DNA from: CAXCDZ01 sp963981525
GTDB taxonomy: Bacteria > Patescibacteriota > Microgenomatia > UBA1400 > UBA12108
Length of the DNA: 64,000 nucleotides
Direction: 5' to 3'
Assembly: GCA_963981525.1 (NCBI GenBank)
Contig: CAXCDZ010000001.1
Span: 16,381-80,380, forward strand
Positions 43,460-52,992 of this stretch are shown here, one piece after another. Each line of letters starts with the position of its first letter. The stretch's first letter is position 1. A model generated the notes under the pieces. That model saw nothing but the letters and a program-made list of their open reading frames with translations. It did not search any database and was not told the DNA's origin. The position numbers and the translations under genes were made by a program.

Positions 43460-44349
43460 ATTACCTTTCTGATTATTTTGTCTTTGAGACTCGACTTACC
43501 TATCTTACTTGTCCAGTGAAGAGACTCTTTGTAGCCATGACGGAAAAACTCCTTAGGATGACTGACTAACTCATTCTCACTTGCGAGACTCTTGTACTGA
43601 TTCTTTTCCCAGTAGAAGAAGAGAACAAGATAATAATAGATTAACTGTAAAAATGCCAAGACAAATCCATGCATCCCATCCTTGTATCCCTGGTCAAAAA
43701 AGAAACGAGAGACGAACTCAGAAACTGATCTTTTCATTGTATGCTGGAGAGTGATTGGTTTGCCCTGGGTTATGGCATCACTGGCTTCTGACTCTGCGTA
43801 ACGAAAACTCCTATTGAGATAGTCTGAAATGCTGGTGTAGTTCTCGTGGATGAGGGCGTACTTCTCTTTTGGCTCGAGTTCTAGAATATCCCCTTTGACA
43901 TCTGGTTTGGCGTGGATGTATTTGGGCCAACTGACTTTGCTTTTTTGGACAAACCGGATCTGATGATCTGGCCACCAACGACTATGTTTGATCCATTTGC
44001 CAAAAACAAAGTTCTTGCGAGGGATCTCAACTCCTGCATACTCACCATCTTTGGCAACTTGCTGGAGAATGGTTTGGAGAGACTGGGTGAGTTGCTCATC
44101 AGGGTCAATCACGAGAACATAGTCGTGCGCGGCGTACTTGAGTGAAGATTGCCTAATCTCTTCGACTATCTCTACCCTCTTATGAGAGATGAGGTTGGCC
44201 TTGTGCTTTTTTATCACATCCTTTGTCTGATCATTACTCTCCAGATCCACTACTGTAATATCATCTGAGAATCCCTTGAGGGAAGTTAGGCAGCGATCTA
44301 GACTCTCCGCTTCATTATGGGTGACGATAATTACTGAGATATTAGACAT
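43456..44349 (-). CDS. WaaE-like GT2 glycosyltransferase (paralogue 3 of 3)
   Basis: A 297-residue enzyme. ISVIIVTHNEAESLDRCLTS, ITVVDLESNDQTKDVIKKH, EEIRQSSLKYAAHDYVLVID with the metal site DPDEQL, PRKNFVFGKWIKHSRWWPDH and HAKPDVKGDI match the WaaE group; the C-terminus has RFFFDQGYKDGMHGFVLAFL, comparable to HKGFQDGFPGFVFAYYS in the 34533 protein. It lies 21 bases after the flippase gene with TAGAAT 9 bases before the ATG, so it may have its own promoter. Confidence 0.87.
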   Translation of the reverse strand: MSNISVIIVTHNEAESLDRCLTSLKGFSDDITVVDLESNDQTKDVIKKHKANLISHKRVEIVEEIRQSSLKYAAHDYVLVIDPDEQLTQSLQTILQQVAKDGEYAGVEIPRKNFVFGKWIKHSRWWPDHQIRFVQKSKVSWPKYIHAKPDVKGDILELEPKEKYALIHENYTSISDYLNRSFRYAESEASDAITQGKPITLQHTMKRSVSEFVSRFFFDQGYKDGMHGFVLAFLQLIYYYLVLFFYWEKNQYKSLASENELVSHPKEFFRHGYKESLHWTSKIGKSSLKDKIIRKVI

Positions 44350-44370
44350 CGTGTAGTTATTCTACCAGAG

Positions 44371-45834
44371 TTATGACTTTTTGAAGGAATTGGCGAGAAT
44401 ATTCTTGACTTCGGCCTTGAGGAATTTGCCATCTAGTGTGTAGATGAGAATGGAGTAAACAATGATGCCAAGGATGATAGCTAGAATAAGTGTAAATAAG
44501 CTCGTGACAAAGAACTTATTAAAGAGAAAAATGGTAGATGCCATGACAAGTGAAGCCAAGAGAGGAATGCGGATGGAGTTAAGAGTATTGACTTTAACCA
44601 CCTTGTTCATCTCGCGAATAACGAGCGGGAAGGTGAGGTAGGTAATAATGAAGATAGTAATTGTAATACCGACAAAACCAACATACTTGATCATCGGCAA
44701 ACCGATCCCCCATGTCATAAGAGTGTACAAGACCATAAGTTTGAGGACTACTTTTGGCTTGCCAAGTGCGTAGAGTGCGTTGGTGTAAGTCGTAGTCACG
44801 ATGACTGGGAGAGCGGCGGCAAGCAACCACAGGAGTGCCGGAAGAGCTGGGAGCCATTTGTCACTTTTGTCAGCGTAGAGATACTGAAGAAGGCTAGTGG
44901 AGGTGACCATAAGCCCAGTCACGGCTGGAAAATACAGAATACTCATGAGATGAGTTGACTTCTCTAGCCAGCGACGGAGGCGCGCCTTGTCATGTTGAAT
45001 GCGAGAGTAGGTGGGGAAGGTGATTCTGGAGACAATCGTGATGATCTCCATTGGACGACTACTGATATTCTGTGCCAGGTTAAGAAATCCGACGGCGACT
45101 GGACCATAGAAAAAGGCAATCACAGTTGGGGTGATATTATCCTTGAGGAGTGCAAGGAGAGAGTTGAGTTGATAAGGTACGCCAAAACTAAGAAGCCCTT
45201 TGATCGACTTTTTGTCAAACCCCCACCCCATTTTCCAAGGAGCAATAATATTAAGAGAGACTGCCCCGAGAAATGTTCTTGCTAATACTGCAACTGCTAG
45301 ACTCCAGACACCATATCCCTTGAACGCCATAAAGACTGCTATTCCATTGTAGGCAACAGTCTCTAGGATCTCTGGGATAATCAGAATATCAAAGCGAAGT
45401 TTGCGTTCAAGAAGAATCGAGGGGATAGTTTTGAATGAAGTAAGGAAGATGCTAAAGCTGAGCGCTCTAATTAGCCACATTCCCTGTGAACCCAAGTCGT
45501 AGATGTTGGAAACATACGGCGAGACTACCCAGGCAATAAGCATGAGGAAAGTTACCAATAATTGCTGAATGGTGAAGGTGGTTCTGATGTCCTTGAGATC
45601 AAGCTCTTCCTTTTTTTGGATCAAGGCAGCGCCAAGACCAACATCAGAGAAAAAAGCGAGGAAAGTAAAAACGATAAAAGTAACAATCGCAAAGATTCCA
45701 AAAGTTTCTTGGGGAAGGGTTCGCGCGAGAAAAATGACTCCAAAAGTATCAATTACCTTGAGAATGATACGTCTAAAAGAAAGTGTGAACACCCCCTTAA
45801 AAGCACGTTGTTTGAGATTATCTAGATTTGACAT
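44371..45834 (-). CDS. WzxC-type lipopolysaccharide/oligosaccharide flippase
   Basis: A 487-residue protein with about 13-14 membrane segments. LDNLKQRAFKGVFTLSFRRI and FLARTLPQETFGIFAIVTFI at the N-terminus, then DVGLGAALIQKKEELDLKDI, identify the WzxC/TuaB branch of the MOP flippases (Polysacc_synt_3). It exports lipid-linked repeating units. Its start overlaps the end of the PTPS-related gene by 17 bases. TAGGAT lies 6 bases before the ATG, possibly a weak -10 or part of a ribosome site. Second flippase of the window. Confidence 0.88.
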   Translation of the reverse strand: MSNLDNLKQRAFKGVFTLSFRRIILKVIDTFGVIFLARTLPQETFGIFAIVTFIVFTFLAFFSDVGLGAALIQKKEELDLKDIRTTFTIQQLLVTFLMLIAWVVSPYVSNIYDLGSQGMWLIRALSFSIFLTSFKTIPSILLERKLRFDILIIPEILETVAYNGIAVFMAFKGYGVWSLAVAVLARTFLGAVSLNIIAPWKMGWGFDKKSIKGLLSFGVPYQLNSLLALLKDNITPTVIAFFYGPVAVGFLNLAQNISSRPMEIITIVSRITFPTYSRIQHDKARLRRWLEKSTHLMSILYFPAVTGLMVTSTSLLQYLYADKSDKWLPALPALLWLLAAALPVIVTTTYTNALYALGKPKVVLKLMVLYTLMTWGIGLPMIKYVGFVGITITIFIITYLTFPLVIREMNKVVKVNTLNSIRIPLLASLVMASTIFLFNKFFVTSLFTLILAIILGIIVYSILIYTLDGKFLKAEVKNILANSFKKS

Positions 45835-47350
45835 ATAGGTATCCTACTACAAAGAGAGTAATAAGCGAGATGAATGAAGCAATGCTCTCTAGAAGAGTGT
45901 GTGACTGAGTAATAACTATCTCGTGAGAATCGTCAAGAAGATCAAACTCAATAAGCCCATCTTGACTTGGACGTAAGGCTAGTGGCATACCATTATCAGT
46001 AGCTACCCAAGTTGGGTAGTAGGTACGAGGGAGAACAAAGGTGCCGGGACCTTCTTGGCTTGTTGGGAGAGATGGAGCTTGAGACTCGGGAAATGAGGAC
46101 ACCCAGACAGGCAAGAATTCTGGGACTTTGGCTGCTAACTCATTTTGCAAAAAAGTTGTGTTGGTAAATTCCTGATCACTGTATGGTTTTTGAGCTTGAG
46201 GTGAGAAATACTTGAGATTAAAAAACAGTAATAACGAGATTGTAAGGATGGTGTAGAGGGTGCGCAACTGAGTGGACTTGAATAGTGTGACTGAGAGACC
46301 CGCCAAGACCGAGACTGCAAGAGAGATGAGAGCCAAAAATCGCCAAGGAAACTGAATGACCTGCAATACAAAAATATTATCCCAAAGGATTCTCGAGAAT
46401 GAGGTAGTCATGATGACAGAGAACAAGAGAGTCACACCGGCAAATAGAGCGAGAGTTTGAGCTTTTTTGTGACGGAGACCCACAATGACACCGAGGCCGG
46501 CGAGTATTAGGTGAAGTTTGCCAATCTTAAAAGAAATCCCATCCTCCAAACCAGGGGCAGATCCTCCAAACCCCCAGACAGAATCCCATAATTGAGAGGG
46601 AGAGACGAAGTGGAGTGAGTAGTTGGTGAGGCGAGAGAGAGCGTCGACCTGGACGAAGTCTCTTTCAAAAATCAGCGGTAAGAGATAAAAACTTGCCAGC
46701 AACAATGAGAGCATGGCTGTGATTACTACCCTCCTGAGATGCTTGCCTTGATATAGCAAAGTCCAGACCATGAGAAAAGGAGCAACGAGAAGTGGAATCA
46801 GGTTGTGAGAGAGAAGAAATAATGCCGTGATTACACTAGTTACTCCGACTCGTCGAGGGTTGAGAGAGCGCCATGCCCAGAACAGCCATGGCAATAACAT
46901 GATCGCAAAAAGCTCAGCATAAGAACCTCTGACAAATAGTCCGATTGCACGATACGGCACTAACAAAAAACTAACAGCTGAAAGAAGACCAACCAGATGA
47001 CCATACCTCTTCATCAAGTAGTACATGCCAATCCCTCCCGACAAACTGATGAGGATCAGGCTCAGTTTGAGAGCGGTGAGGAGAGTTGGGGTAAAAATGC
47101 CAATAAAAGCAACTAAGTAATAGAAGGCAGGAGCATAAAAATGAAAGAGAGGATAACCATAACCAAGGTTGGCTGTGTTGGCCCAGACTGCAGGAATCTG
47201 ACCATCCATCAGAGTCTCTCTGAGTAGATAGACTCTTCCCAAGTGAGTTGGATCATGCACATCGAAGAAGCCAAACTTGAGTAATGGAAGGCAGGTTAGA
47301 AGGAGAACTCCTAGGATAATTAACCAGATGAGAGTAGATTTTTTTGGCAT
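45818..47350 (-). CDS. Membrane protein of the PTPS-related/YfhO-like type (copy 2)
   Basis: A 510-residue protein with about 12 membrane segments; paralogue of the 32923-34533 protein over its full length. Shared blocks: DVHDPTHLGRVYLLRETLMD, LGYGYPLFHFYAPAFYYL, GLFVRGSYAELFAIMLLPWL and LQVIQFPWRFLALISL. An outer beta-rich domain (about 385-480) and a last membrane segment close the protein. Encoded between the ArnT-like gene (47354) and the flippase. Probably a GT-C-like transferase; direct evidence is lacking. Confidence 0.75.
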   Translation of the reverse strand: MPKKSTLIWLIILGVLLLTCLPLLKFGFFDVHDPTHLGRVYLLRETLMDGQIPAVWANTANLGYGYPLFHFYAPAFYYLVAFIGIFTPTLLTALKLSLILISLSGGIGMYYLMKRYGHLVGLLSAVSFLLVPYRAIGLFVRGSYAELFAIMLLPWLFWAWRSLNPRRVGVTSVITALFLLSHNLIPLLVAPFLMVWTLLYQGKHLRRVVITAMLSLLLASFYLLPLIFERDFVQVDALSRLTNYSLHFVSPSQLWDSVWGFGGSAPGLEDGISFKIGKLHLILAGLGVIVGLRHKKAQTLALFAGVTLLFSVIMTTSFSRILWDNIFVLQVIQFPWRFLALISLAVSVLAGLSVTLFKSTQLRTLYTILTISLLLFFNLKYFSPQAQKPYSDQEFTNTTFLQNELAAKVPEFLPVWVSSFPESQAPSLPTSQEGPGTFVLPRTYYPTWVATDNGMPLALRPSQDGLIEFDLLDDSHEIVITQSHTLLESIASFISLITLFVVGYLYVKSR

Positions 47351-47353
47351 ATC

Positions 47354-48841
47354 CTATGGGATGAGACGATACAACCTAATCCAGCTGTCATCGTGTTTTT
47401 TGTATGCGAGAATCTCTTCTAAGCCAGGAGGGGTTGAGTCAATCTGAGTATTGTTGAGAACAAAGTAAATAGTGTTTTCATCTGATTCTCTGGCACGAAG
47501 GTCTTGGGGGGGTATTTCGTTAAGAGGCCAATAACCAGTGATTGTGAGATTGTTGAGACCATATGTATAGAGCTCGAGACCGTGGGGAAGGAGACCAAAG
47601 GTTCCTTCGGTGCCAACAATAATCTGTTGTCCACCGGCACTACGAGCCTCATCTGTGAGGTACTGGCTAATCTCCTTGACCCCATTTCCAGAGGCCCAGC
47701 CATCTGTGTAATCAGCATCATCTGAGAGGAGTGGGGTCTCTAGCGGGGAGGTGATCGCGAGAATAATAAAAAACATTGGCATAATGCTCAAACCAAGACT
47801 GATGAGAAATGAGCGCTTGAGCTCAAGGCGCGAGACAAAATAAGCTACGAATAATAAGAAATATGGGACGACAAATAGAATGTAGCGTGAGCGATATAAA
47901 CTAGCGATTGCAATCTCTGCTGCAAGAGGAACAAGAAACCAGACAGAGAGATGGAGAGTTTGCTTGAGATTCTTTTTGCCCAGTTGATAGGCACCAAATA
48001 ATCCAGTGAAGGCAACAGGCCAAGTAAGATAATGGAGAAGCCACCTGGTGGAGTTAACGATGTTTTTGCCGAGACGAATTGGATCTTGAAGTATTTCGGC
48101 GATTGGTACTGCGAAGTCATTGTTTTTTTGGATGATAATGTGCATCCACGGAGAGAGACGCTGGATATTGTAGATCATTTGTGCGAGAACAAAGATCAGG
48201 AGATATTGACCAAGATATTGCAACAGGGAACTACGCTTCTGAAGTGAGGTGTGATTGGTGATCAATCCGGCTGGGAACAAATATAAGTAGATGACTGCGG
48301 GTGATTTGACTAGCATCGCTAGGCCAATCGTGATACCGATAATCAGAGCTAGATCTAGGCGAGGTTTGTTGTGATAGATCAAACTCAAGCAAAAAATCAG
48401 AACACCAAAAAATGTCAGCATGCTCCCGACTACTGCAAAACGATTGTAAAAGAAAAGGAATGGAGTAATCGTCCCAAAAAAAGCAGCCCAGTATGCTGTA
48501 CGCTTGCCCCCCGTAAGAAAGCCTGCATACCACATCGCAATAATCGTACCAAGACCAGATAGGACTGAAACTAGACGGATTGCGAATAAGGGGTTGTTAA
48601 TAATCTTGAGAAACGGCATTGCGATCCACATAAATAATGGCTGCTTACCGTCAGTCAGAGAGATGAATCTCCACGAAGCATCGTATAGTGAGATCTGAGA
48701 CCAGCGACCGTAGATTGCCTCATCGACAAAGATCGGAAGGCCTGTGAGGTTGGGGAGGGTAATAACAAAGTAGAAGATGAATATAAGAGCAATGAGCAGG
48801 TAGTCGCTTCGAGTAAGAGTGGGGAACAATTGCATTGTCAT
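47354..48841 (-). CDS. ArnT-like GT39/GT83 membrane glycosyltransferase
   Basis: A 495-residue protein with about 11-12 membrane segments and an outer C-terminal part from about 385. First loop: LPIFVDEAIYGRWSQISLYD and SLTDGKQPLFMWIAMPFLKI, with the D-E pair and K-QP in place of KPP. FFYNRFAVVGSMLTFFGVLI is the second conserved loop. It heads a unit: TATAAT with a TGT extension lies 6 bases before the ATG at 48841 (an ATG two codons later is possible). Followed 3 bases later by the PTPS-related gene. Confidence 0.85.
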   Translation of the reverse strand: MTMQLFPTLTRSDYLLIALIFIFYFVITLPNLTGLPIFVDEAIYGRWSQISLYDASWRFISLTDGKQPLFMWIAMPFLKIINNPLFAIRLVSVLSGLGTIIAMWYAGFLTGGKRTAYWAAFFGTITPFLFFYNRFAVVGSMLTFFGVLIFCLSLIYHNKPRLDLALIIGITIGLAMLVKSPAVIYLYLFPAGLITNHTSLQKRSSLLQYLGQYLLIFVLAQMIYNIQRLSPWMHIIIQKNNDFAVPIAEILQDPIRLGKNIVNSTRWLLHYLTWPVAFTGLFGAYQLGKKNLKQTLHLSVWFLVPLAAEIAIASLYRSRYILFVVPYFLLFVAYFVSRLELKRSFLISLGLSIMPMFFIILAITSPLETPLLSDDADYTDGWASGNGVKEISQYLTDEARSAGGQQIIVGTEGTFGLLPHGLELYTYGLNNLTITGYWPLNEIPPQDLRARESDENTIYFVLNNTQIDSTPPGLEEILAYKKHDDSWIRLYRLIP

Positions 48842-48847
48842 AGCTAG

Positions 48848-48853
48848 ATTATA
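48848..48853 (-). promoter_or_regulatory. -10 box (TGTTATAAT) of the 47354-48841 gene
   Basis: Extended -10 TGT-TATAAT on the minus strand, CTAGCT, then ATG 48841 (6-base gap). Predicted leaderless transcript through the flippase and GT genes below. Confidence 0.6.
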
Positions 48854-48859
48854 ACAAGG

Positions 48860-49984
48860 TTAACTTCTTCTATGTTTGGCAAAGATTTTTGAGAAAAATA
48901 GATAGATTAGGGGTGCGGCAAAAGTGAGTAGGAAATTGAACTCCCTGGTGTAAGTCCAGAATCCAGTTGAAACATAGGGGAAATAGTAATAGAGAGCAAG
49001 AATCGTCATAAGAGAGGAAAAGATAATGGTAATGCGTGAATTAGTGAGAAGTGAGGCTGTGAAGAACCAGATCAGATACCATGGCTGGAAACGATCAATC
49101 CAGATTAGGAGAGGAAGATATAGTAGCCAGGCTGAGAAAAATATAATCTGATCTTTGCTCAGGTACCTCTGGAGAAAATATGCAGGAACCATAACTATGG
49201 CCATCAGTTTGATCGAAATTCCATAGAAAAGCGAGATAAATGATTGCTTGTACTTGTTCTTGAGAAACAAAAGGATTGCCAGGAGATAAAAAGCCATCAT
49301 GATCCCATCATTGTGACTGTTAACGAGCGTCTCGAACAAGATCAGAGGATTGAGTGCGTAGGTGAGCTGAAGGAGGGGAATGTTTTTGACTGATTTTAGC
49401 TTGTGTGCGATCTCCCCTATCAGCTTGATACTCCAGAGATAGAAGCCATATGGAATCAGCTTGGCGATAAGGAGAGAGAGCGTGAACTTGCCAAGACCAA
49501 GAAGGTAAACTGGAGAATAGAGAAGGGTATGACCATATCCGTAAGCTGCGGGAGTGTGGACCCAGCGCATAAATCGAAGCCATGGATCTCCCTCAAAATG
49601 GAGAGGCGGGTATATATGAGGGTTGGCATGATAGTGCCAAATGATCTTGGAATGGAACATGTAGTTATAGACGTCATAAGAGAACATGGGATAGCAAAGA
49701 GTTAAGATGAGCGAAAGAATAATAATCTTAGGCCAAGGGAACTTGGTGAGTTTTTTGCCAGACTTAAGAGTCCACAAATAGAGGAGGGCAAAACCGAGGG
49801 TAAATAATAAATAGATATTGCCAGATAGAGGACGATCAAAATAAACCAAGTGCTGCAACTTGGAGATGAGTGAGAGAATGCTGGGGTTACTGGTTAGAGT
49901 GAGATTGAGATCAACAAAACCATATGAATATGCAAAAAAACCTAGTGTTAACAAGAGATAACTAACAAGAATTACAAAGCTCAT
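48860..49984 (-). CDS. GT-C membrane mannosyltransferase, MptA/B or GT87-like
   Basis: A 374-residue protein with about 10 membrane segments. The key loop is CYPMFSYDVYNYMFHSKIIW followed by NPHIYPPLHFEGDPWLRFM and GYGHTLLYSPVYLLGLG; DVYNY followed by a GYGP/YSP-like element resembles the alpha-1,6-mannosyltransferases MptA/MptB and GT87. VNSHNDGIMMAFYLLAILLF is the second conserved loop (HND). These enzymes extend mannans from polyprenyl-phosphate mannose. The start overlaps the GT2 gene upstream by ATGA, so donor synthesis and use are likely coupled. Confidence 0.78.
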   Translation of the reverse strand: MSFVILVSYLLLTLGFFAYSYGFVDLNLTLTSNPSILSLISKLQHLVYFDRPLSGNIYLLFTLGFALLYLWTLKSGKKLTKFPWPKIIILSLILTLCYPMFSYDVYNYMFHSKIIWHYHANPHIYPPLHFEGDPWLRFMRWVHTPAAYGYGHTLLYSPVYLLGLGKFTLSLLIAKLIPYGFYLWSIKLIGEIAHKLKSVKNIPLLQLTYALNPLILFETLVNSHNDGIMMAFYLLAILLFLKNKYKQSFISLFYGISIKLMAIVMVPAYFLQRYLSKDQIIFFSAWLLYLPLLIWIDRFQPWYLIWFFTASLLTNSRITIIFSSLMTILALYYYFPYVSTGFWTYTREFNFLLTFAAPLIYLFFSKIFAKHRRS

Positions 49985-50745
49985 AAATCGTATTTATGGA
50001 GAGTGTCGTTAACCCTGACGCGCATAATCTCAAAAAGCATCTCCAGAGATTCTTTGACAAAATTGCGAGACTTGCCGAGAGTGGTATCCTCGTTTTTCCA
50101 GATTACCCGCACTTCTTTGATACTTGCTCCGAGTTTTTTGGCGATGTGCAACAACTCAACGTCGTAGGCGGTGACTTTCCAGCCAGAAGCATTGTTAGCT
50201 CTCCCAAAAAGACGCATGTGTGAGAATATATCTCTTGCAAGACTAGTCTTGATTAACTTGAAGCCACACTGGGTATCTTTGATCTCGGGTAGCAATATCA
50301 AGCGACGAACAAGAAGGAAGACTATTGAGGCAAGCTGGCGAATAGGAGTGGTGTCAGTACGCTTGACTCCCCGAGAACCTATGACAACATCGTACCCTTC
50401 TGTAGTATGTGGAAGTAACTTGCTGAGCTCTTTGATAGGAGTCGACTGGTCCATGTCAGTGAGGAGTACGTGCTCCCCCTTGGCCTTATTGATACCAGAT
50501 CTCAGGGCATATGGCTTGCCTGCATGTTGGTTGTACAGCAACTTGATCTCAGGGTTATTGGCAATGAAATCTTTGATTGCAAGAAGACTAGAGTCAGTTG
50601 AGCCGTCGTCAGAGATGATGACTTCGAATGTAAATTTTTGTTTTTTGAGATAATCCAAGATGTCTTGGAGTACTCCACGCTTGATGTTCTCTATTTCGTT
50701 GTAGTTGGGGATGAGGATGGTAACCTTTGGGGATTTGGTTTTCAT
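49981..50745 (-). CDS. ALG5/DPM1-like GT2 polyprenyl-phosphate glycosyltransferase
   Basis: A 254-residue enzyme. VTILIPNYNEIENIKRGV, VIISDDGSTDSSLLAIKDFI, HAGKPYALRSGINKAKGEHV, LLTDMDQSTP (metal site) and IKDTQCGFKLIKTSLARDIF match the ALG5 branch, which makes polyprenyl-phosphate glucose. It has no membrane segment. Coupled with the GT-C gene 48860-49984 (ATGA overlap) and 1 base downstream of the GT-C gene 50747-52255. It is a likely donor source for one of them. Confidence 0.87.
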   Translation of the reverse strand: MKTKSPKVTILIPNYNEIENIKRGVLQDILDYLKKQKFTFEVIISDDGSTDSSLLAIKDFIANNPEIKLLYNQHAGKPYALRSGINKAKGEHVLLTDMDQSTPIKELSKLLPHTTEGYDVVIGSRGVKRTDTTPIRQLASIVFLLVRRLILLPEIKDTQCGFKLIKTSLARDIFSHMRLFGRANNASGWKVTAYDVELLHIAKKLGASIKEVRVIWKNEDTTLGKSRNFVKESLEMLFEIMRVRVNDTLHKYDL

Positions 50746-50746
50746 A

Positions 50747-52255
50747 TTATTCTTTCTCGATATTTATTGTTCCCACATATGTATCATAGGAGATTCTTTC
50801 GTTTTGTACCATAACCCTTTTTTGACTAAACTCATTTATCTGAGGGTGTCCCAGATATTCAGCAATTGAGGGATGGGTGGGACCAGTCAGGAAAAGTAGG
50901 GTGGTAGTCTCCTCGTCGCTCGAGCAGGGACCCCTCTCACAGATGACATATACAAGATCCTGGAGATCATTTTTGGGAGGGTTATCAGAGAGGGAGAGGT
51001 AGTACTGGATTGTTGTTATTGATGAACCTTGAGCATTGACTGTGTTGTAGGGACGATTGTTGGCTTGAGAAAGTATATAGTCTGAGATCTCAACTGCCCT
51101 CTCTACCTGGATAGATGATTTACTGCGCAGATTGTAGATCAGAGTAGGATAGCTCCAGATAAGTAATCCCGCGAGGAAGATGACGCTAATCGCTCTAACC
51201 ACTGGTCTGGCTCTAGTAGCAAGCGCTCCAAACATAAGTGCAATAGTGGGAAAAAGATGTGAGACATAGTGTACGTTTATGTTTTCTCGAAGAAAAGAAA
51301 TAGTGATTATTGTGCCTATCAAGAAAAACCAAAGCTGCTTGAGATCTTTGGAATGCTTGTTTCGTCGCTTGAACAAGGCAGGAAAGAGGAGAAGGAGAAA
51401 GCTCGCTGAGTTTACTAAGCTAGATGGGACTTCTTTGAGCGCGATTGATTGGCTTCCAACAATACCTTTGGATACCATCACAATATTATTCTTGACCCTT
51501 TCAAGATAACCTGGCCCCACACTGTTTTCTGCTTTTTTGGAGACTAGATACTTAAAGAAAGCTTGAGTATTCACAAAATCATGTCGAAGCTCAAAAGCCC
51601 AGAATGGAGCTGTGACAATAACAAACCCAGATACGATAAGTAAAATGCGTTTGATTAATTCTTTTTTTGGAATTATTTTTATATCTTGCTTGAGTAGAGC
51701 GAGAGCAGTCAAGACTACCATGATGAGAGCGACATAATGGAGCTGAAAGAGAGCGCCGGCATAGAGTCCCAAAATAAACCACTTCCACCGCCCAACATAA
51801 TCAAAAACAAAGAGAAGAAGGACTGAGAAAAAAGGCACTAAATTGGGATTCCAGGAAGATCTAGAGTAATGGAGCATGACTGGGGACAACGCGTACATAA
51901 ACCCTGCAACTAAGCCACCCCAAAACCCGAATTTCTTTTTTCCCCAAGAAAAAATAAGAAAGGTGGTTGCAACTCCGAACAGACCTACCATAATTGCTGG
52001 ACCAGCTGGATGCATCTGAGAGATGAGAAGAGCAGGTGTAATAAGGTAGTAATAGAGAGGGCCCAAGTACATATTGCCCACAGAAGTCTCTGGACCCAGG
52101 AGGATTGGGGTCTTGTTGTCTATCATGCGTTTGGCGATCAAGACATCCCTGGCCTCATCACCCTGAAAGATAAATGTCTGGTCTATCCTGTATAGATGTG
52201 TAAAAGAAGAAACTAGGAGAAGAATGATCGTCAGAATGGTAAAAAGTTTTTTCAT
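50747..52255 (-). CDS. GT39-like membrane glycosyltransferase, DARD subfamily
   Basis: A 502-residue protein with about 11 membrane segments. First loop IFQGDEARDVLIAKRMIDNK and ILLGPETSVGNMYLGPLYYY; YSRSSWNPNLVPFFSVLLLF is the second loop. It keeps the D-E pair that its paralogue 37915-39273 has changed to D-Q. The outer C-terminal domain begins near residue 385. Coupled by ATGA to the DPM-like GT2 gene upstream, and next to an ALG5-like gene downstream. Confidence 0.83.
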   Translation of the reverse strand: MKKLFTILTIILLLVSSFTHLYRIDQTFIFQGDEARDVLIAKRMIDNKTPILLGPETSVGNMYLGPLYYYLITPALLISQMHPAGPAIMVGLFGVATTFLIFSWGKKKFGFWGGLVAGFMYALSPVMLHYSRSSWNPNLVPFFSVLLLFVFDYVGRWKWFILGLYAGALFQLHYVALIMVVLTALALLKQDIKIIPKKELIKRILLIVSGFVIVTAPFWAFELRHDFVNTQAFFKYLVSKKAENSVGPGYLERVKNNIVMVSKGIVGSQSIALKEVPSSLVNSASFLLLLFPALFKRRNKHSKDLKQLWFFLIGTIITISFLRENINVHYVSHLFPTIALMFGALATRARPVVRAISVIFLAGLLIWSYPTLIYNLRSKSSIQVERAVEISDYILSQANNRPYNTVNAQGSSITTIQYYLSLSDNPPKNDLQDLVYVICERGPCSSDEETTTLLFLTGPTHPSIAEYLGHPQINEFSQKRVMVQNERISYDTYVGTINIEKE

Positions 52256-52959
52256 GAGTTGAGTCTTTTCCAGAGAACAAAACTCTCCCTAAGGGCACGA
52301 AGAATTACTCTGGGATTACTGCCAGTCTGGATGCCCATCTTACGCTCATAATGGTTGATTGGTGTCTGATGGATGGTGGCCCCATTTCTAATAAGTTTCG
52401 TCATGAGCTCAGTGATGGTGATAGCGCTGCTGGTCTCAAGAGTGATGTTGTCTAGCAGGTTCTTGGGGATTAGTTTGTATGCACAGTCCACATCCTTGAG
52501 GCGGAGACCAAACAGAAGCAGGTTCCAGTATTTGAGTAAAACTTGAGCAAGGATAAGGCGCAATAAAGGATCTCTTCTCTTGTGGCGATAGCCAATAACT
52601 ACGTCTGCTTGATCGCGCAGTGAGATGAAGTGGGGGAGTTCGTCAAACTGAAATTGTCCGTCAGAGTCAGTAAAAAAGACCCAGTCATACTGAGCTTCTT
52701 TGAGGCCGGTCTTAATAGAAGCTCCGTAGCCAAGATTCTTGGGATGGGAAACCAATTTCACGAATGAGTGCTTCTTGGCATACTCTGCAACCAGTAGAGA
52801 GGTGTCGTCGCTGGAGCCATCATCAACTACAATGATCTCGTATTTGTCTGATACTTTTTGGATATATTTGGCGGCGTCGGCGAGAGTTTTTTTGATATTC
52901 CCGGCCTCGTTGTAGGCAGGAAAGAAGACTGTGAGTTCTTTTAGCTTATCTCTAATCAT
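52252..52959 (-). CDS. DPM1-like GT2 polyprenyl-phosphate glycosyltransferase
   Basis: A 235-residue enzyme without membrane segments. TVFFPAYNEAGNIKKTLADA, IIVVDDGSSDDTSLLVAEYA, HPKNLGYGASIKTGLKEAQY and FFTDSDGQFQFDEL (metal site) followed by LKDVDCAYKLIPKNLLDNI and a basic C-terminus fit polyprenyl-phosphate mannose/glucose synthases. It heads the unit that continues into the DARD-type GT-C gene. TACAAT with a TGT extension lies 6 bases before the ATG. Confidence 0.86.
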   Translation of the reverse strand: MIRDKLKELTVFFPAYNEAGNIKKTLADAAKYIQKVSDKYEIIVVDDGSSDDTSLLVAEYAKKHSFVKLVSHPKNLGYGASIKTGLKEAQYDWVFFTDSDGQFQFDELPHFISLRDQADVVIGYRHKRRDPLLRLILAQVLLKYWNLLLFGLRLKDVDCAYKLIPKNLLDNITLETSSAITITELMTKLIRNGATIHQTPINHYERKMGIQTGSNPRVILRALRESFVLWKRLNS

Positions 52960-52965
52960 CTAACA

Positions 52966-52971
52966 ATTGTA
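52966..52971 (-). promoter_or_regulatory. -10 box (TGTTACAAT) of the 52252-52959 gene
   Basis: TGT-TACAAT on the minus strand, TGTTAG, then ATG 52959 (6-base gap). Located in a 33-base gap after the convergently unrelated membrane gene upstream. Confidence 0.55.
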
Positions 52972-52992
52972 ACATTACTTGATTGGAATGGG

